From: Muricea muricata | Taxonomy: Eukaryota > Cnidaria > Anthozoa > Malacalcyonacea > Plexauridae | Direction: 5' to 3' | Length of the DNA: 64,000 bases | NCBI GenBank assembly: GCA_963855995.1 | Contig: OY979717.1 | Location: 29,587,246-29,651,245, forward strand | In this document: positions 28,201 through 34,929 of the stretch, in pieces | How the letters are laid out: every line of letters begins with the position of its first letter | Position numbering within the stretch: position 1 is the stretch's first letter | Made by a program: the position numbers and the translations under genes | The notes under the pieces: model-generated | Databases searched by the model: none | What the model was told of the DNA's origin: nothing | Seen by the model: the letters and a program-made list of their open reading frames with translations, nothing else

Positions 28201-31200
28201 CATTTTCGTAGATTTGATGAATTTGACAAACGATTTCTTTCCACTGTAATTGAAATGGTGAAAACCATTCAAAACAAAACCCCTAAAAGCACTGAGGAAT
28301 AGACATGCATGGCGAAAAATTTTAAAAATGCGTGTGAATATGGAATTAATGATATCAAGGAACTTCGAGAGGAACGATAATCAGTTTCATGTGCAAAGAT
28401 CATATTAAAAATACATCAAAGACGAAAAAAGTACAGGTGCATAACGATCAATCTAGGAAAGTGTGCCAGGTAAAGAAATTAAGAACCAACCATTTCCGGC
28501 TTTTAACTACATTTTAATGATGCAGCACCATTAAATCAGATAACAACACCGGAAATAGATTAAAATATTTTGCGCGAATTACACTTAATAAGAAGCTACA
28601 ACCGATCAAGCTCCTATCAGATTTTTTAACGCTATTTATAGTTCAGCAGCATAAGAAAGTGATGACAATCATTGCTGAAATTTCTATCTCAGCTGGAACG
28701 GTCGAATTTCTCAGGGTACGTTGGCTTATATAGTCGCATACTAACATGCTCACGCAGTTGGAGCATTATAAGGCAAGATTAAGTGTTTATTACGAAACTT
28801 GAAGATCTCAAAAACAGGGCAAAGTGCCAAGTCATTCTTGGACAATGGAATTAGTAACGAATTGTGGCAGTGTAAATAAAACCTTCCGGAGACCGGCTTT
28901 ATACCCTCGAAAAACTTTGCCGCAACGGCAGAAAGTTTAATTTAATTTGATACTAAAATAGCCCAGCGGGTTGAAATAAGGTTGGTTTAAACGTTGAATT
29001 ACCGACGACTGAAATCTCTTTTCAAACGTTCAATAAACGCTTGCAAATGTTAAAATACAAATCAGTTGATTCACGTTACCATTGATCTGAAAATAGATAA
29101 CCTGGATAAAGTTACTATGCTCACAAAAATCGTGGCCACTTTTGATATCGAACACTCGCTTCTTGGACTTGGGAGCACTATACGGTCCCAAACAATGGCC
29201 CCAATCGGTAAATATTGACAAAACCAAATGCTCTACATGTTTACTACTTAGGTTTGAATGGCAACTAGCTCAAAACAGTGCAAATTGCTCGGATAAAGGC
29301 ATACAGCGGCAAATGTACTCCTTGTTCAGAAACCATAAGTGGTCCAAGAATCGGATGCTCGGCGTCAAAAGTAGTCATGGTTTTTGTAGGCGCAGAAACT
29401 CTATCCAAGTTATTTATTTTCACATCAATGGTTTCTACTCTGGATAATTTTCCTGCAGATAGGAATGGATACAAAAGAAACCCTTTCTGTCTGTTTCTGT
29501 ATCCGTAGGAAAATTATCTTGATGATGGGCAATTAGCCTTCCTTCAGCAAGCACCTGAGTTAAACTGGACAGCAAAGTTCTCAAATCAGGGGAACATTTG
29601 CTAACAATGAACGGCAATGCATGCAAACAAAGTCAAAACATTCATGGCAGATAGTAATCTTTTGTCCTCATTATGGCTATACAAGGCAATTAATTTACCA
29701 AGTATACATCCTCTATGATTTGTTAAACATGACTTAAGCACAAGCCAGTATGCATGAACTGCAAATAGCTGCAAATACTTAAGGTATATATAATAATCAT
29801 GGTGCCCAGGCTGCGATAAGTGCGCTGGAAGTGGGCACATTAGGTGCTGCAAGGATTGTTCTTTCATATTTGAAATAAGTTTTTATCCGTTACTCCGTTG
29901 AGTGTGTGGGAAATGTTGACAAAAGGACAATTAAGGTTGACCACAAAAGGACAATTAAGGTTGACCACAAAATGCCCCATCAGACAGTTCCCCACAAGAA
30001 CTGACAAATTTGTAAAAATGCATAATTTGTTTCGAGATTGGTTTAACAACCCACGTGCAGCCAACAAAATTTACCCGCCTAAAAGTCTTCTATAATCCTT
30101 TCTTTTTTCTTGCACTTCCCGTTTCATACAATGGTATTTTTCTGAAATTGGCTAATACTTGCGTGCGTTCACATAATTGCAAGACGAGCACCTAACTTAA
30201 GCTTATACTCAGGTAAAAGACTAAAAAGTCACTCACAAGAGCAAACAATACCAAAAAAAATCCGAATCTAAAGGTCCTCAAGTAAAAGATTCGATCGTTC
30301 TTTTCCCTAAAGCAAAAATCAATGTAATTAAGTCCTTATTATACGTGCCGCAAAACGTTTGTGAATGAATACGAACCAACGATATTTGGAATATCCATGC
30401 AAAGTAAAGGTTGCGAGACGCGCGGCAGATTTATAATCCAAACTTCGTATATGAACAACCTATATTCCATTGCGCAACGATATTTGTCCTTTCCGTCGTT
30501 CTAATGTTGCCAAAATGTGGCAATTAGTGCAGAATATAGCTGTGAATGGAATCTCGTGATACCTAAGTCGAACTTAAATGCAATAAAAAGATTTCCTGAA
30601 TTGCATTCGACTGTCAACAACACAGCGGGTAACGTGATGTGACGATATGCTACAACAGAATTCTAAATATGCGATCAAGCATATCACGAAATTCCTTTTA
30701 AAAAAACTAATGGACAATAGATTGTACTCGTACTTATCTGCAAGTTAACGCGTGTGTGATTATCATCATGTAATTCTGTATCCAGCATAGCGCTAAGCTT
30801 TGCATCACTGATTGCTTAAAAATGTTCAATGACAGTGAAGCCTAATCGTCGCACGCGAGTGATATTAATATGCTTTATGCTTAATATATTTATATTCTGG
30901 TAGGCGTGTATAGCTTTTCCAGAGAATTTCGTGCCGCAAAAACTGCCCAAAGTACGTGCAACACTCTTGCGGAAAGCCAAATAGTAAACTTTAACAGATT
31001 GTGAAAATGTAACCCAAAAAAAAACAATTTGAAAATCCTCAGTATGAAAATTGCGTGACCATTTAAAGTAGAATGGGTTTTGACTTTCCATGACAATCGT
31101 ATATTTTTATACTCTGATAAATATCTGGCAAATCTATGGATTCGAGCAAAATCCATACCTTTGGCTTTGCATTGCGGAATACATTTTTATATTATGGTTT

Positions 31201-32437
31201 GGGGTTTTTTCGCGCTTATATACAGGTAGTTATATCGTCAAGGACGCTAAAAATGAAAAAATACAATTAGGAACCTTTATTAGACTCAGCGGAGCAACGT
31301 GCAAAAGCTAAAAATACGTAATAGTTGCGTTTTATAATCCATTAAGTCTTCGCTTCAAAGCTAAAACCATTTTGAAAAAGAGTGAAATAGGCTTACCCTT
31401 ATTTGGAGAAGACAGTCGGGCAATCAAGCGACCGGGATATAGATAAATAACGATAAATTGTCGGACGTTAAACAAACAAAATACTTGACAACACTTCTCG
31501 TAGGTGGCGTATTCATTCATCGAATAAGTGGACGGTTGCTTTGTAATGCCTTAAATTATCTCGCATAATACACACATACGCGCACGCTCTTGTTTAATAG
31601 GCAGGGCAAGGGTGAAACGAATGAATGAGAAATCACGTTTTATCTATTATTGTCTAATGTGGGACGGCAGACAGCAATACACATGCTTTCAACACCTGTA
31701 TAATGCCCGCTCATTAAAGACAAAACGACTTTCTATGCCTGAAGGTTTTTAAAACTACATAAAATAGTAATATGCAAATTACATTACATGTACACATGTA
31801 TTACGCCAGGAGTAAGCCCAGGAATAAAAACAAACAAAATTACGTTAATTTTCAGGGAACGCGTATTTGCGTAAAATGCGCAAATTGTATATGGCACAGT
31901 TAGTAAGTATGCACAGTTAGTAAATATTTCGCGGTTGCGCACATTGCCTGGAATAATGAACAGCGATTTTTACTTGACAAAGACGCACAAACGTCTGTAT
32001 AGTTAGCGTATGATCCTATTAATATCCTATACTATCACAAATTATAAATTATTGATTTCAATCAAAAAACCGAAAAATATAGTACGTTATCAAACGGCAA
32101 AATATCCATCCACATTCATGGCTGATTCATGTCAAAACGATAAGCCACGTTAAAGTTGACCTCGAATTTTGGAAAATCAGCACGTATGACAACTAGATTC
32201 CCGCGAATAAGAAAGCGACGGTCTATCTGAACAATATGTCAAAAAGGGAAACCATTACTCTATTTTACATGGTTTTACCTCGGCTAGTATGCGCAAGGAC
32301 GACTGTCTCCTCGAAAAACTACTTCAAGTGACCATTTAGGATTAAAGTGATATATCGCACTTACCCTGAGCATTTGTTGACAGTTGATATGCGCAAGCAA
32401 TCAGCAAAGATAAGGCGAAACTTCCCCTACGAATCAT
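1161..32437 (-). CDS. Secreted WAP/vWA-domain collagen, 3' end outside window
   Basis: A multi-exon gene read on the minus strand from a signal-peptide ATG at 32437. The predicted protein is an extracellular matrix collagen: signal peptide, WAP, vWA1, vWA2, WAP, vWA3, WAP, vWA4, then Gly-X-Y triple helix. Exons found (coding, high to low): 32437-32365, 26942-26778, 23610-23264, 22439-22199, 21081-20764, 19554-19303, 18448-18302, 18096-17777, 15551-15311, 14558-14418, 14048-13854, 12295-12147, 11792-11555, then helix exons 9639-9598, 8980-8927, 7840-7751, 5699-5658, 5438-5385, 4561-4508, 2893-2840, 2428-2375, 1941-1888, 1205-1161. Each has AG/GT borders and compatible phase, except that exon 13 ends in phase 1 while the helix exons are phase 0, so one linker exon in 9640-11554 is missing from this model. 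vWA plus collagen resembles collagen VI-like matrix proteins; the WAP modules make the architecture unlike vertebrate collagen VI. No C-terminus is visible. Confidence 0.88.
1888..1941 (-). CDS. Collagen helix exon (54 bp)
   Basis: Six Gly-X-Y triplets, GHKGDAGTPGLHGERGES, phase 0-0, acceptor TGCTAG, donor GTAAGT. Confidence 0.85.
2375..2428 (-). CDS. Collagen helix exon (54 bp) with Gly interruption
   Basis: 54-bp phase 0-0 exon reading GLRGDPGKSIGFGKTGFK. The fourth triplet is Ile-Gly-Phe, so glycine is displaced by one residue, a natural imperfection of the triple helix. Acceptor TCTAG; the donor GTTTGG is weak. Confidence 0.78.
2840..2893 (-). CDS. Collagen helix exon (54 bp)
   Basis: Six Gly-X-Y triplets, GNAGANGNTGAPGATGDK, phase 0-0, acceptor TGTAG, donor GTAATA. 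Confidence 0.85.
3282..3550. mobile_element. Inverted-repeat MITE, ~269 bp
   Basis: Left ATACAGCTAATCAAAAAAGG and right CCTTTTTTGGCTTAGCTGTAT pair; the inner AAAATCTAAAATCTAAATT matches AATTTAGATTTTAGATTT. Two tandem copies of AAATCTAAATTACTAAATCC lie in the left half. Confidence 0.78.
4252..4376. mobile_element. Second, older copy of the CAGTRGCGAAGCC MITE
   Basis: Reads CAATAGCAAAGCCAGCCTGA at the left and TCGGGTTGTCTTCGCC at the right, with the same interior landmarks as 412-562 (CATTATTCA, TTTTAGAAAT, CGTCTATAAAC). The end has lost its final ACTG and the flanks match poorly, so this is an older copy. Confidence 0.7.
4508..4561 (-). CDS. Collagen helix exon (54 bp)
   Basis: Six Gly-X-Y triplets, GTPGRPGKRGEQGNRGSV, phase 0-0, acceptor TGTAG, donor GTATGT. 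Confidence 0.85.
5385..5438 (-). CDS. Collagen helix exon (54 bp)
   Basis: Six uninterrupted Gly-X-Y triplets, GASGPSGGSGRSGSKGET, phase 0-0, acceptor TATAG, donor GTAAGA. Confidence 0.85.
5658..5699 (-). CDS. Collagen helix exon (42 bp)
   Basis: Phase 0-0 exon reading NVGQPGIIGRQGVR. It starts with two residues that do not begin with Gly, so the triplet register is offset relative to the neighbouring exons and may mark a short helix interruption. Acceptor TTAG, donor GTGAGT. Confidence 0.78.
7751..7840 (-). CDS. Collagen helix exon (90 bp)
   Basis: Ten Gly-X-Y triplets in one phase 0-0 exon, including PGTPGRSGPAGFAGPQGPPG. Its length is a multiple of 9 like other collagen exons. Acceptor ACTAG, donor GTAAGT. 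Confidence 0.87.
8927..8980 (-). CDS. Collagen helix exon (54 bp)
   Basis: Canonical 54-bp collagen exon starting with a Gly codon, phase 0-0. It reads GPPGLPGTPGKRGFSGNY; the acceptor is ACTAG and the donor GTAAGT. Confidence 0.85.
9598..9639 (-). CDS. Collagen helix exon (42 bp)
   Basis: First clear Gly-X-Y exon, phase 0-0: KGPPGERGSPGRQ preceded by Leu. Acceptor TTTCAG, donor CAG|GTAGGA. It is the start of the triple-helical region in the part I could resolve. Confidence 0.8.
11337..11430 (+). pseudogene. Short N-terminal remnant of a repeat-family protein
   Basis: ATGGCATCTCGC opens MASRFLSSSEDEILQLLEEK and stops after about 30 codons. The start resembles the N-terminus of Crypton-like tyrosine-recombinase ORFs common in cnidarian genomes; the remainder is missing. 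The identification rests on about 20 residues. Confidence 0.35.
11555..11792 (-). CDS. Collagen exon 13: vWA domain 4, last part
   Basis: Phase 0 to 1. It encodes GLILITDGLLPG, the central strand with an intact TDG loop, then a Rossmann-type strand and helix alternation (AGVAVYPIAASKNPN) and a closing QEACKG. The donor is G|GTTAGT. Because the first helix exon found downstream needs phase 0, one more exon of 3n+2 bases must lie between this exon and 9639. Confidence 0.85.
12147..12295 (-). CDS. Collagen exon 12: vWA domain 4, middle
   Basis: Phase 1 to 0. It encodes a helix and the loop YNGNTNSAAHLALQRAY, which keeps a threonine in the position of the second MIDAS loop, unlike vWA1-3 where that segment reads RLD. 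The donor is AAA|GTAAGT. Confidence 0.83.
13190..13400 (+). mobile_element. Relict element, leader plus 5' exon, copy 1
   Basis: A leader containing TTCACTAGTGAA and TTTCAAAACGGCGATG opens a short frame (ATG at 13262, about 40 codons in a broken frame) that ends at GCATGTGCAG|GTACTCTTTG, a likely donor. About 70 percent identical by eye to 20000-20205, including the donor. It probably represents the 5' end of an intron-containing transposon. Confidence 0.5.
13854..14048 (-). CDS. Collagen exon 11: vWA domain 4, first part
   Basis: Phase 1-1. It encodes a leading cysteine (VCQKPLDLAIVM), then ESSRN where DxSxS is expected, so Asp is replaced by Glu and the last Ser by Asn. A helix (KMFAKDLVKAL) and the strand ETEIALLSYSD follow. 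This vWA domain is split into three exons rather than two. Confidence 0.83.
14212..14286. repeat. Hairpin, 75 bp
   Basis: GACTGTCGTCCCATCTCATC ... GATCAGGCAATAGATC ... GATGAGGTGGGAACACAGTC with the centre GGGGCTGCTTGATC/GATCAAGCCGCCCC. It lies between collagen exons 10 and 11. Confidence 0.7.
14418..14558 (-). CDS. Collagen exon 10: WAP domain 3
   Basis: Symmetrical phase 1-1 exon of 47 codons containing eight cysteines (QCPRP, FCL, SCNGDHECPG, KCCYDGC, TC). The acceptor is TTTATTAG and the donor TGGG|GTACGT. It is the third WAP module and sits between vWA3 and vWA4. Confidence 0.85.
14830..15010. repeat. TTTCACAWGTGAAA-rich segment, copy 1
   Basis: Repeated palindromic TTCACATGTGAA-like motifs spaced by 15-30 bases. 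Similar segments are at 42085-42300 and, with CTCACATGTGAG, at 54975-55200. Confidence 0.55.
15311..15551 (-). CDS. Collagen exon 9: vWA domain 3, second half
   Basis: Phase 0 to phase 1. It opens with VPSVLIILSSGPP: the central strand is conserved but the third-loop TDG is replaced by SSG, so this domain keeps DxSxS and loses the loop-3 aspartate. It ends in TKKLCSG at a GTAAGA donor. Confidence 0.85.
16832..16984. mobile_element. Palindromic MITE, 153 bp, in collagen intron
   Basis: Ends ATTACTTCATGGTTGGT and ACCAACCATGAAGTAAT; the inner arms CGATTTTTATT and GAAGGATCG pair with their complements. The centre CTCGTTCGCTGCGCTCACTC is shared with 33957-34111. Confidence 0.8.
17130..17274. mobile_element. 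Palindromic MITE, 145 bp, in collagen intron
   Basis: Arms AAACAATTATTGAAT, ATATGAGGAATTAT and TTGTGTTATCTGCC each recur inverted on the far side (GGCAGATAACACAA, ATAATTCCTCATAT, ATTCAATAATTGTTT). Confidence 0.78.
17777..18096 (-). CDS. Collagen exon 8: vWA domain 3, first half
   Basis: Phase 1 to phase 0. It encodes ALEIAFLVDTSYSVS, an intact DxSxS metal-site motif, followed by a helix, ARISIATFDKHAKV and RRLDLGL. The donor is CAG|GTTGGT, weaker than the others, but the phase matches exon 9 exactly. The intron of about 2.2 kb contains two large palindromic MITEs. Confidence 0.85.
18302..18448 (-). CDS. Collagen exon 7: WAP domain 2
   Basis: Symmetrical phase 1-1 exon of 49 codons with the eight-cysteine WAP pattern, including DCSGDRKCCQNGCNRRC. 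The acceptor is TTTTAAG and the donor CAAG|GTAAAT. It separates vWA2 from vWA3 and is in frame with both neighbours. The correct frame is closed by stops outside the exon, so a simple ORF scan misses it. Confidence 0.85.
19029..19231. mobile_element. hAT-like MITE copy 1 (CAGTGGCGGATC family), 203 bp
   Basis: Ends CAGTGGCGGATCCAG and GATCCGCCACTG. The exact 8-bp target duplication GACATTTT flanks it at 19021-19028 and 19232-19239. Non-coding and in a collagen intron next to the vWA2 exon. A near-identical copy is at 44285-44485. Confidence 0.87.
19303..19554 (-). CDS. Collagen exon 6: vWA domain 2, second half
   Basis: Phase 1-1 exon of 84 codons. It encodes KLIVVGVADEF, the central strand with ADE in place of the usual TDG, then LGVDVIGVAYGANID and a C-terminal helix ending in SSSCK. 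The donor is AAAA|GTAAGT. A 203-bp hAT-like MITE lies just downstream of the exon, in the intron (19029-19231). Confidence 0.87.
19609..20205 (+). mobile_element. Relict element copy 2, with upstream coding remnant
   Basis: The part from 20000 has the leader TTTTCAAAATAGCGATG, then a frame from ATG at 20060 (MSVEAANQFLSVVQRKNYVF) and the shared donor GCATATGCAG|GTACTCTTTG. The part 19609-20031 is an open frame of 140 codons; its first third matches, inverted, the segment 24300-24490 (shared CACG(C/T)GATT-type start and AATGAAGACAAAATTAACC). Product unknown. Confidence 0.45.
20764..21081 (-). CDS. Collagen exon 5: vWA domain 2, first half
   Basis: Phase 1 to phase 1 (donor CAAA|GTAAGA). The fold signature is clear (AVDIGF, then helices, VHVGLMVYHKDAEV, ANRLDVVL), but where vWA1 has DASTS this domain reads PSNSF, so the DxSxS metal site is lost. 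The phase at the internal intron differs from vWA1 and vWA3 (phase 1 instead of 0). Confidence 0.86.
21348..21528. mobile_element. Inverted-repeat MITE, ~180 bp, in collagen intron
   Basis: CGTGGATCGCGAATCTCAAA and TTACTCACTTCG at the left match CGAAAGTGAGTAA and TTTGAGAATCGCGATCCATG at the right. Confidence 0.7.
22199..22439 (-). CDS. Collagen exon 4: vWA domain 1, second half
   Basis: Phase 0 to phase 1. The exon begins with FLVIITDGVG, the central strand and third MIDAS loop aspartate (TDG) of a vWA domain, and continues through the VELLVVAVGDGV strand to a terminal cysteine before an A|GTGAGT donor. With exon 3 it completes one vWA module of about 196 codons. Confidence 0.88.
23057..23146. 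mobile_element. Short palindromic MITE
   Basis: AAATATCGTGATTTGTCGGTGGC (written 23057-23079) faces its complement at 23123-23146, with a GCAGAT/ATCTGC inner pair. Confidence 0.65.
23264..23610 (-). CDS. Collagen exon 3: vWA domain 1, first half
   Basis: Starts in phase 1 and ends in phase 0 at an AGG|GTAATT donor. It encodes the first part of a von Willebrand A domain: a hydrophobic strand leading to DASTS, an intact DxSxS metal-ion-dependent adhesion site motif, then alternating helices and strands and an RLDLAL stretch where many vWA domains carry the second MIDAS threonine. It joins exon 4 without a frame break. Confidence 0.88.
23911..24204. mobile_element. Foldback element, 294 bp (AACGAAACGTTAGC arms)
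   Basis: A near-complete palindrome from AGAGCCATAACGTAACA to ATGTTATGGCTCT. Arms include GCTAACGTTTCGTTGCTA and CAACATCTTCAGAGCAATAA with their complements, meeting at an A/T-rich loop near 24055. Intronic, in the collagen gene between WAP1 and vWA1. Confidence 0.82.
24290..24490 (-). mobile_element. Relict element copy, inverted relative to 19609-19800
   Basis: Reads on the minus strand like 19609-19800: a segment around CATCTTCTTTCACTGTTCAA, then CGCACGGAAAACGTGCATAA. The frame is short and broken. No product recognised. Confidence 0.5.
24500..26777. other. Collagen intron between WAP1 and vWA1: nothing recognised
   Basis: AT-rich sequence with a poly-C tract near 25085-25095. Short open frames are isolated and show no domain signature. 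Confidence 0.5.
26778..26942 (-). CDS. Collagen exon 2: WAP domain 1
   Basis: Symmetrical phase 1-1 exon of 55 codons. It contains eight cysteines in WAP four-disulfide-core order, with the paired Cys-Cys in KCCDDNCG and an ECPNNQKCC stretch. WAP domains are small extracellular disulfide modules, some of them protease inhibitors; inhibitory activity here cannot be judged. The acceptor chosen (AG just before ATATTCCAGG) gives the phase that matches exon 1; a second AG nine bases further on would remove three residues and keep the frame. Confidence 0.88.
28178..28400 (+). pseudogene. Short decayed ORF in collagen intron 1
   Basis: MANRKERHHFRRFDEFDKRF followed by STVIEMVKTIQNKTPKSTEE, a TAG, then KNFKNACEYGINDIKELREE in the same frame. 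Likely a transposon remnant; family unknown. Confidence 0.35.
29030..30067 (-). pseudogene. Frameshift-degraded coding stretch in collagen intron 1
   Basis: Protein-like sequence can be followed on the minus strand through at least three frameshifts: 30067-29864, then 29867-29601, then 29626-29435, then 29474-29265, each piece overlapping the next by a few bases. It includes a 24-bp tandem duplication (29920-29968) that repeats NLNCPFVV in frame. Likely an old transposon or retrocopied gene; family not recognised. Confidence 0.5.
30100..32364. other. Collagen intron 1, 5' part: nothing recognised
   Basis: AT-rich intronic sequence without coherent open frames, inverted repeats or RNA genes that I can support. 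Confidence 0.5.
32365..32437 (-). CDS. Collagen exon 1: signal peptide
   Basis: The exon encodes 24 residues from ATG plus one base (phase 1). The peptide has two Arg after the Met and a hydrophobic core (FALSLLIACAY), and ends near STNAQ, a plausible signal peptidase site. It is followed directly by a GTAAGT donor. The next in-phase exon is 5.4 kb away. The ATG is the natural start because it sits at the front of the signal sequence. I did not identify a TATA box or a non-coding upstream exon. Confidence 0.85.
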
Positions 32438-33554
32438 GGCCAAGTTCTACGCACAGGAACAATGCAAGACATGCAATAATACCAGCGATACAACCAGGAC
32501 TCACCGCTTGAGCTAGTGAAACAATGTACAGCCCTTGTACAAAAGTAGAAAATAAACAGTTGGATGTTATTTGATCCGCCGACTCATGCGGGGTTGGACC
32601 ACCTAATTAATTTTCAACTATAAGTCAGATACGAGAGGTATTTCATTTTCTAAGCAAACTCAGTCACTTGTATTGGATGTCAAAGGCAAAAAAAAAATGA
32701 CAAACATTTACCTCGTGATATTGTTCAAACGACTAGAAATCCTGCCTTTCCGTCAAACAAAAAAGAGATGCGGTGACCTTGTCTCCCCATGGTTTTAATT
32801 GGATAAATTCTATCAATAGTTTCAAAAGAAGAGGAAATATTGTAGCTTATACCAGCGCAGGCAATGACTGCCGCGTTTTATAGTGAGATTTATTGATCAT
32901 AATTTAGAATGATATTTAATTCTACTTACATAGCTTAATTTATTTCAACCTTGGCAATAAAATTCAACAATAGCAACCATACCTAGAAGCACAAAGAAAG
33001 GTTCTGAAATGGTCTTGCATTTTTGTTAGCACGATCTTGTGCATGTATATCGCCAATTTCATCAAAAAATAATGCGCAATAGGTTGTTCCTGCATTTTAG
33101 AAATGGGGCTAGTTGAGGTTAGCCGCCATTATAGAAGGAAAAAACCCCGCAAGGTTCGGTACCTTACTGTAGCGATAATGTAGTCGTGATATGCCAGTTT
33201 TAACTGCATGATTATTTTTCATTTCTTTAGAAATTGATTGTTTTTATACTCATTGAGCACAGTATTCGAAATATGTGCATAGCTGGACTAAACGGACTCC
33301 GTACGCTGCTGCGTACTGATTATGTTAAGGGTTTTGTCAAAACACCATGAGGTAAGTATATTAGCGTATTAGTACAATAATAATTGCACTGACCAAGAGC
33401 AATGGTACGAAGTGCGTCCTGACATATAATATACATATACATACATACATACATACATACATACATACATACATCATACATCATACATATATATATATAT
33501 ACAGATATACATACATATATAGATAGATGTTTATATATATATATATAAAAAATA

Positions 33555-33954
33555 TTATCACATACTTGTGCCTTTATCTGGGCGATAAAACGGCGAGATA
33601 AAAACAATATCTCCCGTGATATCGTTTTTTGTCCCGTGATATCGTTTTTTGTCCCGTGATATCGTTTTTTGTCCCGCGATATCGTTTTTTGTCTCGCTCA
33701 AAACAAAGATGGCGTCCGACTGAAGGATCGATAGAGAGATAAGAATAAAAATATAAAATAATACAAGGAAAATAACACAAAGAAATTTGCAGCTATTAAA
33801 AGATAAGTTATTTTTGGTTTGTTTTTGTAGTTTCTACCTGTTTAGCGTATTTCAAACAATAATTTTGAATTCATTTTGAAATGTACTCGAAGTATAAAAA
33901 ATTTGAAAATATAACCTGGTTTTTGCTGTAGATAAAGGCACAAGTATGTGATAA
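33555..33954. mobile_element. 400-bp MITE with perfect 25-bp inverted ends
   Basis: The first 25 bases (33555-33579, TTATCACATACTTGTGCC...) are the exact complement of the last 25 (33930-33954). The interior includes four copies of a 20-bp unit, TCCCGTGATATCGTTTTTTG (about 33613-33695). A second palindromic element begins within three bases of its right end. Confidence 0.8.
33613..33695. repeat. 4x 20-bp tandem repeat
   Basis: Four almost identical units of TCCCGTGATATCGTTTTTTG, the last two with single changes. They lie inside the 33555-33954 MITE. Confidence 0.92.
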
Positions 33955-33956
33955 AT

Positions 33957-34111
33957 AGGTTATCACATTCGAGACTCGGTAATATCAGTTCTATCGCTCT
34001 CGTTACGATATCATATTTTGTCCCTCGTTCGCTGCGCTCACTCGTGACAAAATATGATATCGTCTCTCGAGCGATAAAACTGATATCACCTCGCCTCTCA
34101 TATGATAACCT
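33957..34111. mobile_element. Palindromic MITE, 155 bp
   Basis: Ends AGGTTATCA and TGATAACCT; the arms pair through ACGATATCATATTTTGTC and its complement around CTCGTTCGCTGCGCTCACTC. The same centre appears in the palindrome at 16832-16984. Confidence 0.78.
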
Positions 34112-34759
34112 GTACTTAGTTACTTTATTTTTATCAGCGAAAATCTGCTAGGAAAGTACTGAAATCAACAAATTTGTTAAAACTGATATAGTTGCTACTT
34201 GCAAGTTCCGGTGCAACTTGCTCGGAGCAACTAGCGCATGAACATTGCAATATTGACGGCAATCTTGCAATATTGGGGGGAACAGAACATCCGGTTTGAC
34301 TGTAAATATTTCAGAAACTAAGCAAGTTAACAAAAATTTAAGAAATAAATTTAGCAAGTTAACAAAAATATTATAGTTAATTTCTTAGTTTCCAATGAGG
34401 CCATATCCTTTAAAATTAAATTTTGATTTAGGTTTAAACGTTATTTATTTACGTTTAAAAAGTTATATAATAACTTGATGACAAACATTTTATGCATTGT
34501 TTAGAAAGTGAAATATACTATAGCTTTGTTTGTCATGGAAAGTTTGTTCGAAAAAACGACGAAAATATATTTCGATAGTTTACTAATTTTTTTGCCTAAA
34601 TTAGTTTTTTGCATTTTGAGAAATCAAGAAAAAACTCACAACTCTTCTTCAAACGTTTTAAAAATTTACCAAAAACTTTCCTTTGATGAAAATTCTGATT
34701 GTTCCGGTTTTCTTCTGTGCTGCGGTATATATTCTAGTTATTTACAGTTAATAAATAAT

Positions 34760-34925
34760 TAGATGAAAGCTGTGGAAAAATCTCGACGAATCTCGACTTC
34801 GATTGTCCAAAGTCGAAAGTTCTACTGGAAAACCTCCTCAAAAATAAGCAAGTTAGTCAAATACCTCGAAAGTCAGGATTTATGTCTTAAAACCCTGACG
34901 CTGCACATCGTGTGGGTCTTTACAT
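34760..34925. repeat. Dispersed repeat, empty-site copy
   Basis: Matches 44140-44510 without the hAT MITE: shared CTCGA(A/C)GAATC, CCTC(C/T)TCAAAAATAA, TACCTCGAAAGTC and ACGCTG...TCGT(G/A)...GGTCTTT. It shows the pre-insertion state of the copy disrupted at 44285. Confidence 0.55.
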
Positions 34926-34929
34926 CAAC

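Noticed and set aside
33420-33545. ATAC/ATAT-rich tract beside the 33555 MITE
   Set aside because: Simple microsatellite (CATA)n/(TA)n. No coding or structural claim beyond that.
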